A DNA stretch of 64,000 bases. It comes from Exaiptasia diaphana. Its lineage: Eukaryota > Cnidaria > Anthozoa > Actiniaria > Aiptasiidae. How positions within the stretch are numbered: the stretch's first letter is position 1; each line of letters begins with the position of its first letter. The DNA lies in NCBI RefSeq assembly GCF_001417965.1, contig NW_018386106.1:756606-820605 (forward strand). Direction: 5' to 3'. The translations under genes were made by a program, and so were the position numbers. Positions 46,409-59,200 of this stretch are shown here, one piece after another. Below the pieces are notes generated by a model. It had not been told where the DNA came from. It saw nothing but the letters and a program-made list of their open reading frames with translations, and searched no databases.

Positions 46409-49400
46409 ATGGAGATTCAGTATACCTACGTGGAACCCAAAACTATGATTGTTCGGTCTCCGAATTTTCAGGATCACAGTTTCGATAAAGTCAACAACTG
46501 GCCACCAACTGGACACAGAGTGGTGAACTGTAAGTATTGGATAGTGTTGATTAAATCTTGTGTTGTTTTTGTAATCTTAGACGGACTCTTAATAATGTTA
46601 TGATCATAAGATTATCTCGATACTTATCTTATAAAAGAATCATTAAAGCTGAGGCTGGAAGGAGGGAGGGAGGGAGGGAAAGAAAAGGCTGACAGTAGAA
46701 ACTGAATCAATCTGTGACAACTGCATGTAAGAATTGCGTCAGTGAATCTTGTTAGAAGCTGAAATTGCCGATGTGGACTTATTCGGTAGACAATGATTCG
46801 TAATTGTTCCGTGATTTTGAATCTGACAACGTTTGATATCCAATCGAACGGAGTATAACGATACAATTGATATAAAGTGCGCCAGACAACTTTAAGTAGC
46901 AAGACTTGATCGAACGGTCGTTTTCGACCCGTAAAGATCAACACGTAATGAAATTTATGATAGACAATATGTTCAACTTATAAATTGTATGAAAAGTCGA
47001 AAATTTCTTAAAGAAACGAATATTAATGAAAAATTGCATCGAGCTCTGAAATTCTAGATCACGTGCCTTTGATTTAAGATTTAATACAGAGTATAACAAC
47101 CTTTGCACATCCCTATATGGTGTTAGCTTGCGTGCAGCCGAACCAGAACTGTTGTTGACAACAGAAAAGTGACTTTTTCCTTAAAGGCAAACTTTAAAAC
47201 AATTTTTTCACAGAATTAAATTTGTGAGCGAAAATGTTTGAAATCATTGAAAACGTATACAACTGCAAACACACATTTTTTGTTTGTAAGCATCTAGTAG
47301 CAGACAGCCACTTAGAAAATCCGTCATACGTGATATACTTAGTAAAAAAATTAAAGCCTTGAAGCGGTAGATATTGCGCTCTTTTCAGTGATGTATGGCT
47401 AATATAAATACGCTTCTTTTGACCGCTTCAGACGTCAAAACATATCTGTGTCGATCAGTTCATTGCCAAGAGAGTCTTTCTTTCTATTCCTCTACTGATG
47501 ATTCCTCTTCCTTTTTAGATTCACCATCCTTACCTGAACCAAATAGATGGACGAGATCATCGACAGGAGGATTAGCTGGAATAAATTCTCCCTTCTCGGA
47601 AACTTTGAGTAAATACTCTGTATACCCCCAAGAGATCGCATCTAGAAATATTGCACTTAAAGATGAGACTCCTAAAAAGACGACGAACTTTCACCAAACT
47701 GTCAAGGGTAGGCCAACAATATTTCCAGGACAACCAAAGGCCATAATTAAACGCGGCTACTACAAGGAGTTCGTGGCTGCAAGTTTATTCAGGAAAAGCA
47801 TACCTGAAGAAATGCATAGGGCTCAGCCAGAGCATACAAAGAACGCTGATGCAGACAGCCACAGAAGAATGACAAACGGCTATTGTCATACTGCTCAAGA
47901 AGAAAAACCAGTTCAAAAAAGAAGCAGAAGTCTAAGAGCATGTGAAGACGACAGCAGGCCAGTCTCAGCATTTTCCATTGTCAAACGAAAGGGAAATAAT
48001 TTACACAGCTCAATACAAGAGCGTTTAAAGGCCCTCCCTCCACCTCCTCCGTTAGTCAAAGTTGTCAAACGGAGTCAGCATGAGATGCGGAGAACGCCAA
48101 ATCCAAAGGATGGTCGGTTCAATTCGAAGCCTCATCGTATCCCTGAGGTTTCCCAAACTAAAACAAGACAACAGGGCAGCGAAAGGATACCGAGACCCTG
48201 GAGTTCTGAACCACTACGTCATGCTTTCCGGGAGTATTCGACTCCAGGAGAAGCAAACGTTATTCGAAGAGACCGCAGAAGTGAGCCAGCTCAAAACAGA
48301 AAGATCCAAGATATGCCAGAACGTGAGGGTCTCCACCAAAGAAAAATAATTGTGCCAATTAATTCACAAAGGTCAACTGTTCTAATACCTTGTAACTCAG
48401 GCTCACAAGAGAAAAGTGGACGCTGCCCCGTCCATTCAGACGCAAACATTTCTGCAAGAGAAATACATAGATATTCAAAAAACAATCGAAAGGCTGAAGG
48501 CTATGCGGAATCTTTAGAAAACAAAAGCCCAACAAGACAACAAAATATTCGTCCTACCCAAGGATCAATAGACACATCGGAAAAACAGCACAAGATTGGC
48601 TGGGGCATTCAGGGCACACCATTAACAGAGGAACGGCGGGCTACACCATGGCCAGAAGAAACCCACAGCATCACGAGATCACCGGTTGACATTCACAAAA
48701 CTACATCGACGTCTCAAGAAAGTCGGTTCACGTTAGTGTCTAATGAAGTACTTAGCAAACCTTCAATTCAAAACCAAATGTCTAAAAAGCTAAAGAGCCA
48801 ACATACGGCTCACAATGATGTGATTGTTATCAGAGATTCCCCTCCGCCTTCTAAATGGCATGACAGAACATCACAATGGTGTCCAAATTCAAGGACTGCT
48901 TGGCGGTCGTATTCGTTTGAGTCTAATAAGACCTTTTGTCAGCATGGCTTAAACAATTTACAGAACCAAGAAGAAATGAGCAAAGAAAAACCTGCGGATA
49001 AACGACTATGGAAAAAGTGTCGTTGTCAATGCGCCATTTGCCGTGAGATGTCTGAAAAATTGCAAACTGAACAGTTACCATCGCCAAAATCACGGACATC
49101 TTCGTCATCCTGCTTATCGGCACCGTCCATTCTGAAGGCACCGTGCTCCACTCCATGTAATACTGTTATGGCAGCTCCTGAATACTGCAACAAGAAACTT
49201 CACCGGTCGTATTCCACTCATGACATCTATTCTGTGCGATCATATCAATGCAATGACAATCCATTTGAACGGTGTTTTACATTAGTAAATAATCATCAAT
49301 TCAAGGATCCATCACAAGATACTGGAAAAACTCAAACAGGCTGTATGCCTGAAGCACAGCTACCAGAAACCCTCACGCATAAGCAAAGTGAAGTGAACTC

Positions 49401-50792
49401 ATTCTTAGGACCAATTCGGCCAGAAATGCCCTCACCGAACAGAGAAAAAGAACCTCAGCATGACAAAAACAAAAACGAAATCTTTCCTCTTAAAACACCT
49501 CAGAGACGAGCAACAACATCACAGGAACGGCAAATACTAGTTGATAAAACACAAGAAAAAACCTTAAAGAGAGCGTTCAGTGAAGGTGATGCAAGTACCG
49601 ACAAGGAATTGTGTGACGAAACGCTTCTAAAATTGCCAGTCGACGAAGAAAAAGATAAGTCCAATTCATACGGTGGATTTGCCTATGACCACGAATCACT
49701 ACCCATTATCGTCGCAGTTCATTCCATAGGTGCTGAAAATCATCAATCAGCAAATGATGCTATAGTTGACAAAAAAAGACCTATCAACATTGTCGAAAAA
49801 ACAAGCTCGGACGTTCAGTTGCAAACTAACTTGGAGGTACCAAAGCAATGCATAGTGCTACCGCAAACACAAAAGGTAGAACCAGTTTCAACCTCTCCAT
49901 CTACAACACGTACGAGTGCCCCAACTTCTAATGTTGAAACAAAAGACGCAGTCATTCAGGTATGATTGATAAAATTGGAAGTTCTTATATATTTGTGTAT
50001 GAGTTCGAGACCCACACTTTGGAGGAGAAAACGTTAAGAAAACGATTCGATTATTGTGCCATAAGCAATACCATAAAAACCAGCATCATTCAATTTATAT
50101 TTACAAAAATCTTTAATATTCGTTTAATCAGTTTGATATTCAAACAGGAGACTTCAAAACAACATGAAGGGTCATTAACTGATTTGAAATCAACAAAAAT
50201 GGCGTTGGAAACTTCAGAGCCAGTCTCAAACCAAATCCATTTCTCCACCAATAATCTTCCAAAGAACCAAACATTGACAAATGGTTTTGTAAAAGCGAAC
50301 AATAAGGCCGAGGGTCAGACCAAGAATAACATCCAGTGCGTAAAACCCCAGAGGAAGGAAGTTTCTGTGGAAAGTTTGTCGAAAAAAATACTTGAAACGA
50401 GGCAAAGAATAGAGGACGAGAACATTGACTGGAAGAAAAAGCTTCTTGGTAGGTTAGAATACGTGCTTACCAAAAGATTGCGAAAGATGGAACGCCTGAC
50501 TGGGGTTAAATCTACACTTGAATTCCCAACAGAGAAGGAAAAGCCAAAAACTTTAAGCAAAACGTTGACAACAGAAAAAACTCAAGAAGAAAAAACCGTT
50601 GCTGTAAAGGACGTTGTGAAAAAAGATCGAAAGAATACTAAACAAATTCTCAAGAGAAAGAAATATAAGCTGAAAAAATTAACGGTTACCTCAAAGGGTG
50701 ACGATCCATCGAGTGATTACGAACTAACAATTGAGGAGACACAGGAATCCCAAGAAACAAACTCTGAAGTAATTGATTTCTTGATAAACTGA
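46409..50792 (+). CDS. Gene C: large basic disordered protein with the shared motif
   Basis: Exons 46409-46529, 47432-49959 and 50148-50792 give 1097 residues, with phases 1 and 0. The internal exon is joined at the strong acceptor 'gaccgcttcag' (47431), which turns the phase-1 donor T into Tyr and keeps the frame; starting instead at the ATG at 47395 would ignore exon 1. Exon 1 itself follows a good acceptor, so a 5' UTR exon lies upstream. Parts: an N-terminus with NNWPPTGHR, Ser-rich and Arg/Lys/Gln-rich disorder, PPPPP near 232, a Cys cluster CRCQCAIC near 567, VIVIRDS (SUMO-interaction-like), the shared motif GFAYDHESLPIIVAVHS at 789-805, and in the last exon a basic helix (about 961-1001, KKKLLGRLEYVLTKRLRKM) and Lys-rich tail. 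It is probably nuclear; no family is recognised. It converges on TRAF. Confidence 0.75.
46652..46682. repeat. GGGA simple repeat
   Basis: A (GGGA)n-type purine run, ggagggagggagggaggga, within intron 1 of gene C. Confidence 0.8.
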
Positions 50793-52124
50793 AAGCTGGT
50801 AATTCCATGCAGCCATTGTACATATTAATTTCACCCAGCCTAGTTCCCAGGCTTTCCTGTTCCCAGTTAATTGATGTGACGTTTCAGAGAGCGACTCAAA
50901 ATGTTACTCACCCGAAGACCATCTCGTGGTCATAAAAGAAAAAGCCTGTGTTCTAGGCTGATTTAAGCTTAAAATGTTTCTACATTGTTCACTTTTCTTA
51001 TTATAAATCGTATAAAATTCTATATACGAAAGCCGGTGTAAAACAAGTTATTCAATTTTGTATTTAACGCGGCTTTTTTGTATGAATTTGCTATATATGT
51101 CAATAGCCAACTTGCCAAAAAAATTCACTTCGGCAGTAAAACACAAAGGAATCAATACGAGGCTCCGTACATGATTCTCGTTCATTCGTGAAAAGACTAT
51201 ATGATCACTTTTGTGCTTGACTACTGAGGCGAAATTCCCAAGTCATACTAGTCTACGTAACATCCCGAATACTAATTTAGAGCGCATGGTCAAAAACGAT
51301 GTCGGCAGTGAAGTTGCAGGCTCACTTGACTAGCCGCAGTGTTTTGTCCAAATTCAAATTTTTCCATACTTATTGATAGTTTTGCAATGTATTCAAGTGT
51401 AGATAAAGCATAAAATACAATTATTACGAAAATATATTTATAAAATAACAATCATTTGATTAGCGTTGCGCACGCATAATGTTCTGTTACGTGACAGTGT
51501 CTTCAGTGACTTATTGTCACGCCTGCCATACGTGACATTGCTGCGTGAGTAACGATCGATAAGCTTCTTACACTTTGATTACATATGTAGAAAATTTCAT
51601 AATATTTATGATGCAGTCACTGAACATTTGTCGACATCAAGCCATTTATTCAAAACTCAGTGACTATATTGCGTGACATGTACGCCAAATAAGGATTTGT
51701 AGATAATACACCGATTGTGCAGAAATAGGTTCAATTTTCTCATAAAATACTAAAAAATGCAGGCCAATTTGAATAAGGCTTTTTTAAGAAGAGAAAAATG
51801 CAACACATAAATTGATAATTAATTAGAAGACAAAAGAAAGTCTGAGCCAATATTGTCTTTTGATTAATTTTTATTTTTTATTTATTAAACGGAAAACGTT
51901 TTGGCATTTAGGCATTTATATTGATATTTAGATGATAAAAAAGCACTGAATGTGATTCATCAATTTGTACTAAATATTTGACCAATAAAACGAATAACTA
52001 GTAGTTTCCTGTGACATGTTAATTTGATATGATCACGTGATCCGAAGTTCAAAATTCGGGAAGGGTCACGTGATATGAGAAATGGATTGCGGTGTGTGAT
52101 GAATGGTATGTAGGGCCCAGGTAA
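50793..52124. other. Convergent 3' region of gene C and TRAF
   Basis: AT-rich, no coding frame. A TTTATT cluster near 51872-51886 offers polyadenylation signals for TRAF on the minus strand. A palindromic ATCACGTGAT near 52030 and a second TCACGTGAT near 52067 lie close to the TRAF stop. No clear AATAAA follows gene C. Confidence 0.4.
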
Positions 52125-55100
52125 TTAACCTACAATTACTTTGATAAAAACAGTATTATCCCTAACGTAACCATTGCTTTGCAGTCGCGAGTGCGCGCAA
52201 AATTTAGGGCACCCTGACGCTATGTTCATTTGTGACTTTGGCTTTTGGAAGCTGCTGCTGTTTGGATCAGGTAAGAACGTCTCGGTCACGTCTAAATTTT
52301 GACTCTGGTCCAATAATCTTAGTGTTATTCTTCTTGTAAACGGCCAGGGCAAAACCGCGTCGTATTCACCTCTCATTACGGAAATAAAGAGCGACATATG
52401 CGTTCCTTTGCCTGTCCCATCCCCATTTAGATAAATCCTTGCACAGAGTTTATACCCAAAGCGACTGGTGTAAAATGGCGGGCTATATAGAGATGGAGTT
52501 TTGTTACTCACTGCCTCGGTGAACTGCTGGCTGTAGTTTTCAATTTTCCAGAGAAATGTTCCGTCATAACTGGATGCGTTTAGGATTTGAAGACGTTGAC
52601 TGTGTTCCGCAAGGTGTATCTCATGAACGGTCAGCATTTGTTCTATCTGGTCAAATCTAGGGTTTTTTCTGTCTGAGGGATAACTGGTCATACTTCGGAA
52701 CAGGACGTCTTCTTGTAGACTTTTCAGCTTTTGAGAAAAACTTTCAATCTTTTTCTCAAACTCAAGAATGTTTTTATTGATACTTTGCGTTTCACGTGAA
52801 TTTTCTTTACAAAGTTGCCGTTTAGGCATCTCGTCCAGAATTTTCTGTTGATCTTGTACAAATTGTTCAACTTTATTCAGTTTTACTTGCTGTGTGGAGA
52901 GTGTCTCGTTGGCAGTCAACAGGGTTTCCTTCTGACTAGTAATGTAACTCTCAAGTAATCGATTCGTTTCTTGTAGTCCTAATGTTTTCCTTTCCAACTC
53001 CTGCAACTTGCAGTAGGACTTTTCGGCAGATTCTACTGCAAGTATTAAATGTTTTTGTTGTGCGTCTTTCATGTGTTCTTCCAGCTGTTCTCTTGTGTTG
53101 TTAAAATCGCATCCAAAATGATGAAACCTGCAGTACTTGCGTTCCAAGGGGCATTCCATATGTTTGTGTTCCTCCATTCTCTCTCTTGGAATGTCTTTCT
53201 CTCCACATCTGTTTTCACATTCAAGAAGATATTTTTTGCACTCATCAAAATGCTTTTCTAGAAAGATTTCAGGAACAAGTGAAGTGCAGTACAAACATTG
53301 AATTGGTCGGTATTTACACTCCTTTTCAACATGCCGCGGCAACTGACACCGGAGCACTAGCTCTTCACAGCCATCAACTATGCATGACACCTAAAAAAAA
53401 TTAAGAAGTTCATAACAATATTAATGACAATGGAAATATCAAGGATAGGTAATCCTTTTGGAAGTCCCTTGTATGGGTGGGTCCAAGTTTTTTTGAGGTA
53501 GGGGTTACATCTCCCAAAATGGTATAAGTTACATACGGGCTGGGTAATCATATTACCATCTGCAGGTACACAGGTCTTCCATATTAGATTTTGAGAAATT
53601 TTCACATTCCCTACTAAAGGAGCCCTTGCCTTATAGTATGTCAATATGATTACAACAGGATACAGACAAAAATACTAGTAGGAAACAGAATTTCTTTCCT
53701 TTGTCTGGTACTGACACCTAAGGTCTCAAAAATTGAGGCCTATTGCGTGAGCAAAAACTGTTTGGTTTCTGTTTAAATGCGTTTTTGTTTTGGTAACATC
53801 TTTGTGTTCCCTGAAGATAACCGCTTAGGTCGAAAGCTTGGAATAAATTGTTAAAAGGCTAGGGCTTGTAGACTAAGAATTGAGGCATTGGGTGAACAAC
53901 TCTGATTATCATATGTAAGCAATTCCTCAAATGGAGGACAAGCTGCAAAGTGTTAGCTCTGTTTATGTAAAAAAGGTATGCTACTGCAATTTAGTCATTT
54001 TATGCAATTCTCCATCCCCCTCCATCCTCCTTAACCAGTTAAGGAAGTCAAAGGTAACTGTACTTTTGCATCAAAGTGAGATGACAGGTGAGCTTGCTTT
54101 GATAGACAATAATTGTCTTCGTTGTGAAAGAAAATTTTAATCACTTTGATGCAAACATGCGGCTACCTTTCAAGTTGTCACATGGAATTGAGTGGGAGAA
54201 TAATTTGCTAGAATGAATACAGTCAGGTGCATAGCATGGTGAAGTATACACAAGCACATATCAGGTTCTATAAACCTAAGTACTGAGGCAAAATCACTAC
54301 TTCTTTTCTTTATTGTTTGAAATAATTGTTTGAATACAAACAAAGAATAAAGCCTCTGTCCTTGTCTTGAGCAAACATTGATCGAAGTGGTGTTTTCAAT
54401 GTTAAAAAGAGGTTTTTCACAGGTAAAATGTTATAAAAAAAAGTTGGAAATGTTCAAAATTATCTGAAAACTTCAGATGTGAACTTCATGTGTGTATATG
54501 TGTATAGGAAGCTACACGCCTGACAATTCTGATTCACTAAACAAACCTTTTCATAGGGACACTCGTGTTCTTTCAGTGTTTCAACAGTTCCTGTCCAACT
54601 ACAGCCAGAAGATTTTTGAGGGCAGTAACACTCAAGTGCAGCAATCTCCCGGGCTGCGCCACGATCATTAAAAATCTGGTCAATTTGGATTTCCTCACTG
54701 TCATTTGGACAAACTGGCTTTGGACACTGCAGTATCCTGTCTACACAAGTTCTGCAAAACCTTATTAAATTAAAATGAAATAGAGTATTAAAAAATGATG
54801 AACAATATGTCATATAGGTATATGCATAATATTGACTAAAATCTTAGTTCATAAGGATTATGATTTTATTCAAAAAATAAAAAATCAATTTCTCCATTTA
54901 ATCTGTATTATTTAGGGGTTTAGATACATTGTAAAAGTGCAGTCGTAATTATTTAAGGAACTATCTCTCTGCCACATCAATTATTTTTGTAGCTAAAAAC
55001 ACTGATTCTGTTATATCATCATTATAGTAAAGAAAATATGCATAGGAGCGATTCATATCTCACATTTTGAGACAAGATGAGATGAAAATTATAGATTATA

Positions 55101-55469
55101 GAAGTTGGTTAGTTAGTGTTACTAGGGAATTATGATAAGTTAAGATGTCATGTAAAATAAATACATTGGGATTACAGTGAATGACTCATTCCTTCATATA
55201 TTTTGTAAGGTTTTGATCACAAACCCACGGATATTTACGAAAATAATTATGAAAGTACACATGTTCTTTTAATAAAACTTTTATATCAGCAAGGCGAGGT
55301 TTTAAGAATATGAAAGGAACGAGTATATACTCAGATATTCAAAATATTACCTGTGTCCGCATGATGACTGAACGGGATTTTTCAAAACATCACCACACGA
55401 AACACACTTGTACTTGTCTTCCACGGGATGGATGAATACTATATTGGAATATGAAGGCTCGAAAGCCAT
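52125..55469 (-). CDS. TRAF-family adaptor / E3 ligase (TRAF2/3/5-like)
   Basis: Exons in transcript order: 55469-55351, 54760-54547, 53390-52125; phases (2, 0) fit and give 532 residues, typical for TRAFs. The RING finger is split by intron 1: C22-x2-C25, C37-G-H39, C42-x2-C45, then C52 and CPND (57-60), where Asp can be the last zinc ligand as in other TRAFs. TRAF-type zinc fingers follow (about 75-210, with CYCPQKSSGCSW, CRFHHFGCDF). A coiled coil covers about 220-360. The C-terminal MATH/TRAF-C domain has FLWKIENY, YTSRFGYKLCARIYLNGDG, PDPNSSSFQKP and NIASGCP and ends FIKVIVG; these closely follow vertebrate TRAF2/3/5. TRAFs couple TNF-receptor or Toll-type receptors to NF-kB and MAPK signalling as trimeric cytosolic adaptors. 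Orthology within the family is not settled. Confidence 0.93.
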
Positions 55470-56215
55470 AATAACAGAAATAATATTGCTTGAATCAAAA
55501 TGACGCTCGTTCAGTCACGGGGAACGGGGAATGCCCTGATAAGGTCATGTGACTTGATAAACCAATCAGAGCTCATCAGAGTTCATTATGTAAGGGGTTT
55601 CCCCTAATCCTGTGACATTACAAATTTTTATAGAAATTGAAGATGTTTTATTAAATATTCATTGTTTCCTTGCTTATTGTGTGCAAAAGAGATTTATACA
55701 TGATTTGGTGCAGTTAAGAAAATCAAGAACTGGAATAATATTTCTCGTATCTTCCGGAAGTGACGTCATGTGGCTCACCGTCACCCGTCGGACGTGCCTT
55801 TACACAAAAAATTGTAAGCAAGGTTCCGGTGCGGAATCAGTCTGGATTATTTCAAAAACAATTACATGTCATGAAACAATAGTAGAAACGGTGTGAAATG
55901 GATTGTGGGGGATTCCCCATACGACACTAACAAGACTACTCCAGAAAAACTCGAAGTAGTCAGCCAGCGAGTTGAAAAGTCATTTACACGACATTATCTT
56001 GACTGTGGCACGTAAATCACAGAGCTATCCACGAGTTTGTACACAGAAAGCTCAGAAATAGACATTAAGTCTAAGGCCCGCTGGTCAGAAGGTAAAACGA
56101 TATATAATATCGTGCTGTATTTCACGCATGGCGACATTTCGATATCGTCGTGTATTTACAGCTTTTGATTATTTTTTAACTTGTAGATTTAGTTGGACGT
56201 TGTTCACATAAAAAA
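55470..56215. promoter_or_regulatory. Shared divergent promoter region of TRAF and the PDZ gene
   Basis: About 750 bases separate the TRAF ATG (minus) from the first candidate coding exon of the PDZ gene (plus). It contains GC-richer patches (around 55500-55530 and 55750-55800, with TGACGTCA at about 55763, a CRE-like palindrome) and an ACCAATCAGAG CCAAT-type box near 55560. A bidirectional promoter is an inference from layout. Confidence 0.35.
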
Positions 56216-56284
56216 ATGTCTTCTAAATTCAGCAAGTTATTTCGGAAATGGTCATGTTTAGGTGGGAAAACACCAAGCCTTGAG
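56216..56284 (+). CDS. PDZ gene: alternative first exon 1
   Basis: ATG at 56216 encodes 23 residues, MSSKFSKLFRKWSCLGGKT..., ending GAG|GTAAGC (phase 0). The basic, aromatic N-terminus could be membrane-binding. It is the exon nearest the divergent promoter with TRAF. Confidence 0.5.
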
Positions 56285-59200
56285 GTAAGCAAAAAAACCC
56301 TTAGTACCTGTTAGTTTCGATTCCTTTTAGTGCTATTTTAACAGATTAAAATCCACTCTATCGCACATCAGAATGCTTTCTGAGCAATGGGTATAAAATC
56401 AAATTGTGTTTTTAAATAGAAATCCAAACAAAGGTTGGTAATATAGTGTAACCTTTGTATGATATAGGTAGAATATCATGAAAATTCCAATTATATTTCA
56501 TAATGGAATTTTCTTATTAGGAAGAAATCCACTACTTCCACAAGGTAATTGCTAACTTACACAAGTGATGTATTAGTGTTTTTGACCCTCGGTATGAGAC
56601 ATCAGGGCTGCTTTCAATGAATAACCTTTCCAAAACCACGTCAGATAAGCACAACGCATTAAATATGCCGTGAAAAAAACCCAGACGACAGCGCTAATTT
56701 CATTTTATTTGTCTGTACTCAAAATACTCAAACATCTCGCCTGAAGTAATATGAGTTTGCATGCCCAACAAATTGAGGTTGGTTTCGACCGGAAATACAT
56801 GGTAAGACCTATATATCCCTTGTGTCAACACGACTCTGTCATTGCGTTTTCAATTCTTTCGATAGCTTCCTTTTGCGATCATTATTCGGGTGAATTGGTC
56901 AGTATCGTTTGGGAAAAGATACAATGTTTGTTCCCTGGAACCAAAAGTTATTTTTGGAGCATTTTCCTAAAGGTAAATGATATTGTCGAACAGTTATCGG
57001 CATATCAGTCACAGCACTTGGAAAGATAATTCGATAGCTTGTGCTCTTTCTGCCGAGAATGAACAATCAGAGTTCCTTTTTGTGTCACCGACAAGTCACT
57101 ACCTAGTAGTCACAGGCAATTAAACTTTTTGTCAGAAAATTCTCGTAAAATACTTGTGACTTTTAAGTATGCAAAAATGTGCAGTTTAAAGATCAAGACT
57201 TTCCGATAAGATGAATATTAGTGTTTTGAAATGTGGCATATATATGTCAAGTCTTGCATAATATATAATAAAGAATTCAAAGGATTACGATGAAATTGAT
57301 AATCTTAAAATAGTAAAAAAATACATTCACTTGATAATGATTGATAGTGATGATGATGACATTTGTAATCACATAAAATTCTCTTCATAGGCTGTTATCA
57401 TAGCAGCAGTAATAATTAAATTATTAAATAACATCAAAAGCAATCGTTGTTTTAAAATAATTCGAGACATTGTATTGCCTACAATTGAGTAAGATATTTA
57501 TAACATACACTTCATATTTCATGACAATGTGATAACGATGATGATGACGATGATGATTTAATAGCAACACGTAGTACAAGTAGGAAGTGAATAGACCTGG
57601 ACATACATTATAAACAGCACGTGCAAGACAGCCCAAAGGTATATTACAGGCTTCTGAGGTCAGATCGGTTAATGTAATCATTATCAGTCGTTAATCGAAA
57701 TTCCTGATCACGTCATGGTAAAATCAATTCAGTTTTCACTTTTGTGTAAACAGCCTTATATATCATTCTATATAAAATGCCAATAAAATTTCGCTTTAGC
57801 TAAGAAGTTAGTTCCTAGAAGATAAACACTTTCGAGGTCGATTGTGTGTTGAAAAAGTTGAAACAGTAAACATTGCTATCGTTAAAAAAAACGAATCCAG
57901 AACGTGGATTTTGTCGACGAAATCTGTTGTTTCTACTTCCTTATCGATACTTGAGCAGTTTCGATGTTGACATACAAGGACTGGAGGACGTAAATAGATG
58001 GTCTGTACCGGAATGGGTGTAACGCAAATCAGCCGTAAAGTAAGGTTAAGAATAGTTAAACATTATTTTTAAAGCTACACAAAGATAGAAAAAGAACTAA
58101 ATAAAATACATTTCAAAATGCGTGGGAGTTTGTTTTGATTACATATAAAAGAAGGAAAGAAATTGAAAGTAAAAAGGGAGAAAGGAGTAGAAGAGTGTAA
58201 AAAGTGATGTAACAAAAACTAGAAACTGAGGAAACAAAAAAGGGGCAATAAAAGAGGCGAAAGGAAGGGAATGGAAAAGTAAAAGTGAAATTCGAGGGAA
58301 AATTAATAACTGAAGAGGTACAGCAAATGAAAAATGACGAGAGGGAAGAAAATAATCGAAAATAATCGATTTTAGATGACCTATAAATGATACTTACACT
58401 TGTGTGCAAAGAGGGAGAAAAATAGCAAAACGAAATCCAAAAGAAGGTTAATCAAGAAACCGCAACATGACATTTTCCTTTCCATAGTTCGGGATAGTTG
58501 ACATTTCATTTTCCTATATTCATTAAATCTAAAGATAAGTTAAAATCTTTTCTTTCCTGTCAGGTCAAAAAGCCTTATATTCTTCACTATCTTATACATC
58601 TTTAACAGCTGTACAGTAGCTGTAAAGAACATTTTTGAACAAATAGATTTTGGACGTTGAGTCTGCTAAATATCAACAATAAATATCACTAAACAAAGTG
58701 TACTAAGTAAATAAACAGTACTACCAAACACAATCCACAGAATAGCAAAAAAGAACCGGTAGCGGAAGGAGGCATTTAAGTGCCTTAGCATTTGCATGTC
58801 CCATGCTTTTTAAAAAATTCGACCATTCGTGGTTTTTTTCTCTGATGTATTTCTCTAAGACTGGTCTGGCAAGTAATAATGTATATTTATATTTCCTCGT
58901 ATTGCGCCATTTAGCGCTAAAACAGATTTACACATTTTAGAGAGTGGAGACATAAAATCTGTTAAATAGATAGGCTAATATGTCTTGTCCATCATCAAGT
59001 TGATGTATTCTCGTAGACTATTAACATTGAGAAGTCCTGATTCGTTCAGTTCATAGGCAATCACCTCAAAAAGCGTCAGAACGCCTTTCACAGCGTATTG
59101 TTTTTAATCTTCAATTAAGAGAATTTAACCGAGCAAAATATAATCACTATTGAAGGACATTATATGCGGGAACTGTTTCGCGTGCAAAAATGAAAATATC

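Noticed and set aside
47395-47431. ATG at 47395 as the start of gene C
   Set aside because: A strong acceptor at 47431 joins exon 46409-46529 in perfect phase, so the ATG is probably intronic.
53760-53860. Possible retroelement 3' end (gaagataaccgcttaggtcgaaagct) in a TRAF intron
   Set aside because: The phrase resembles tails of dispersed elements but no coding part, tail or target duplication is visible.
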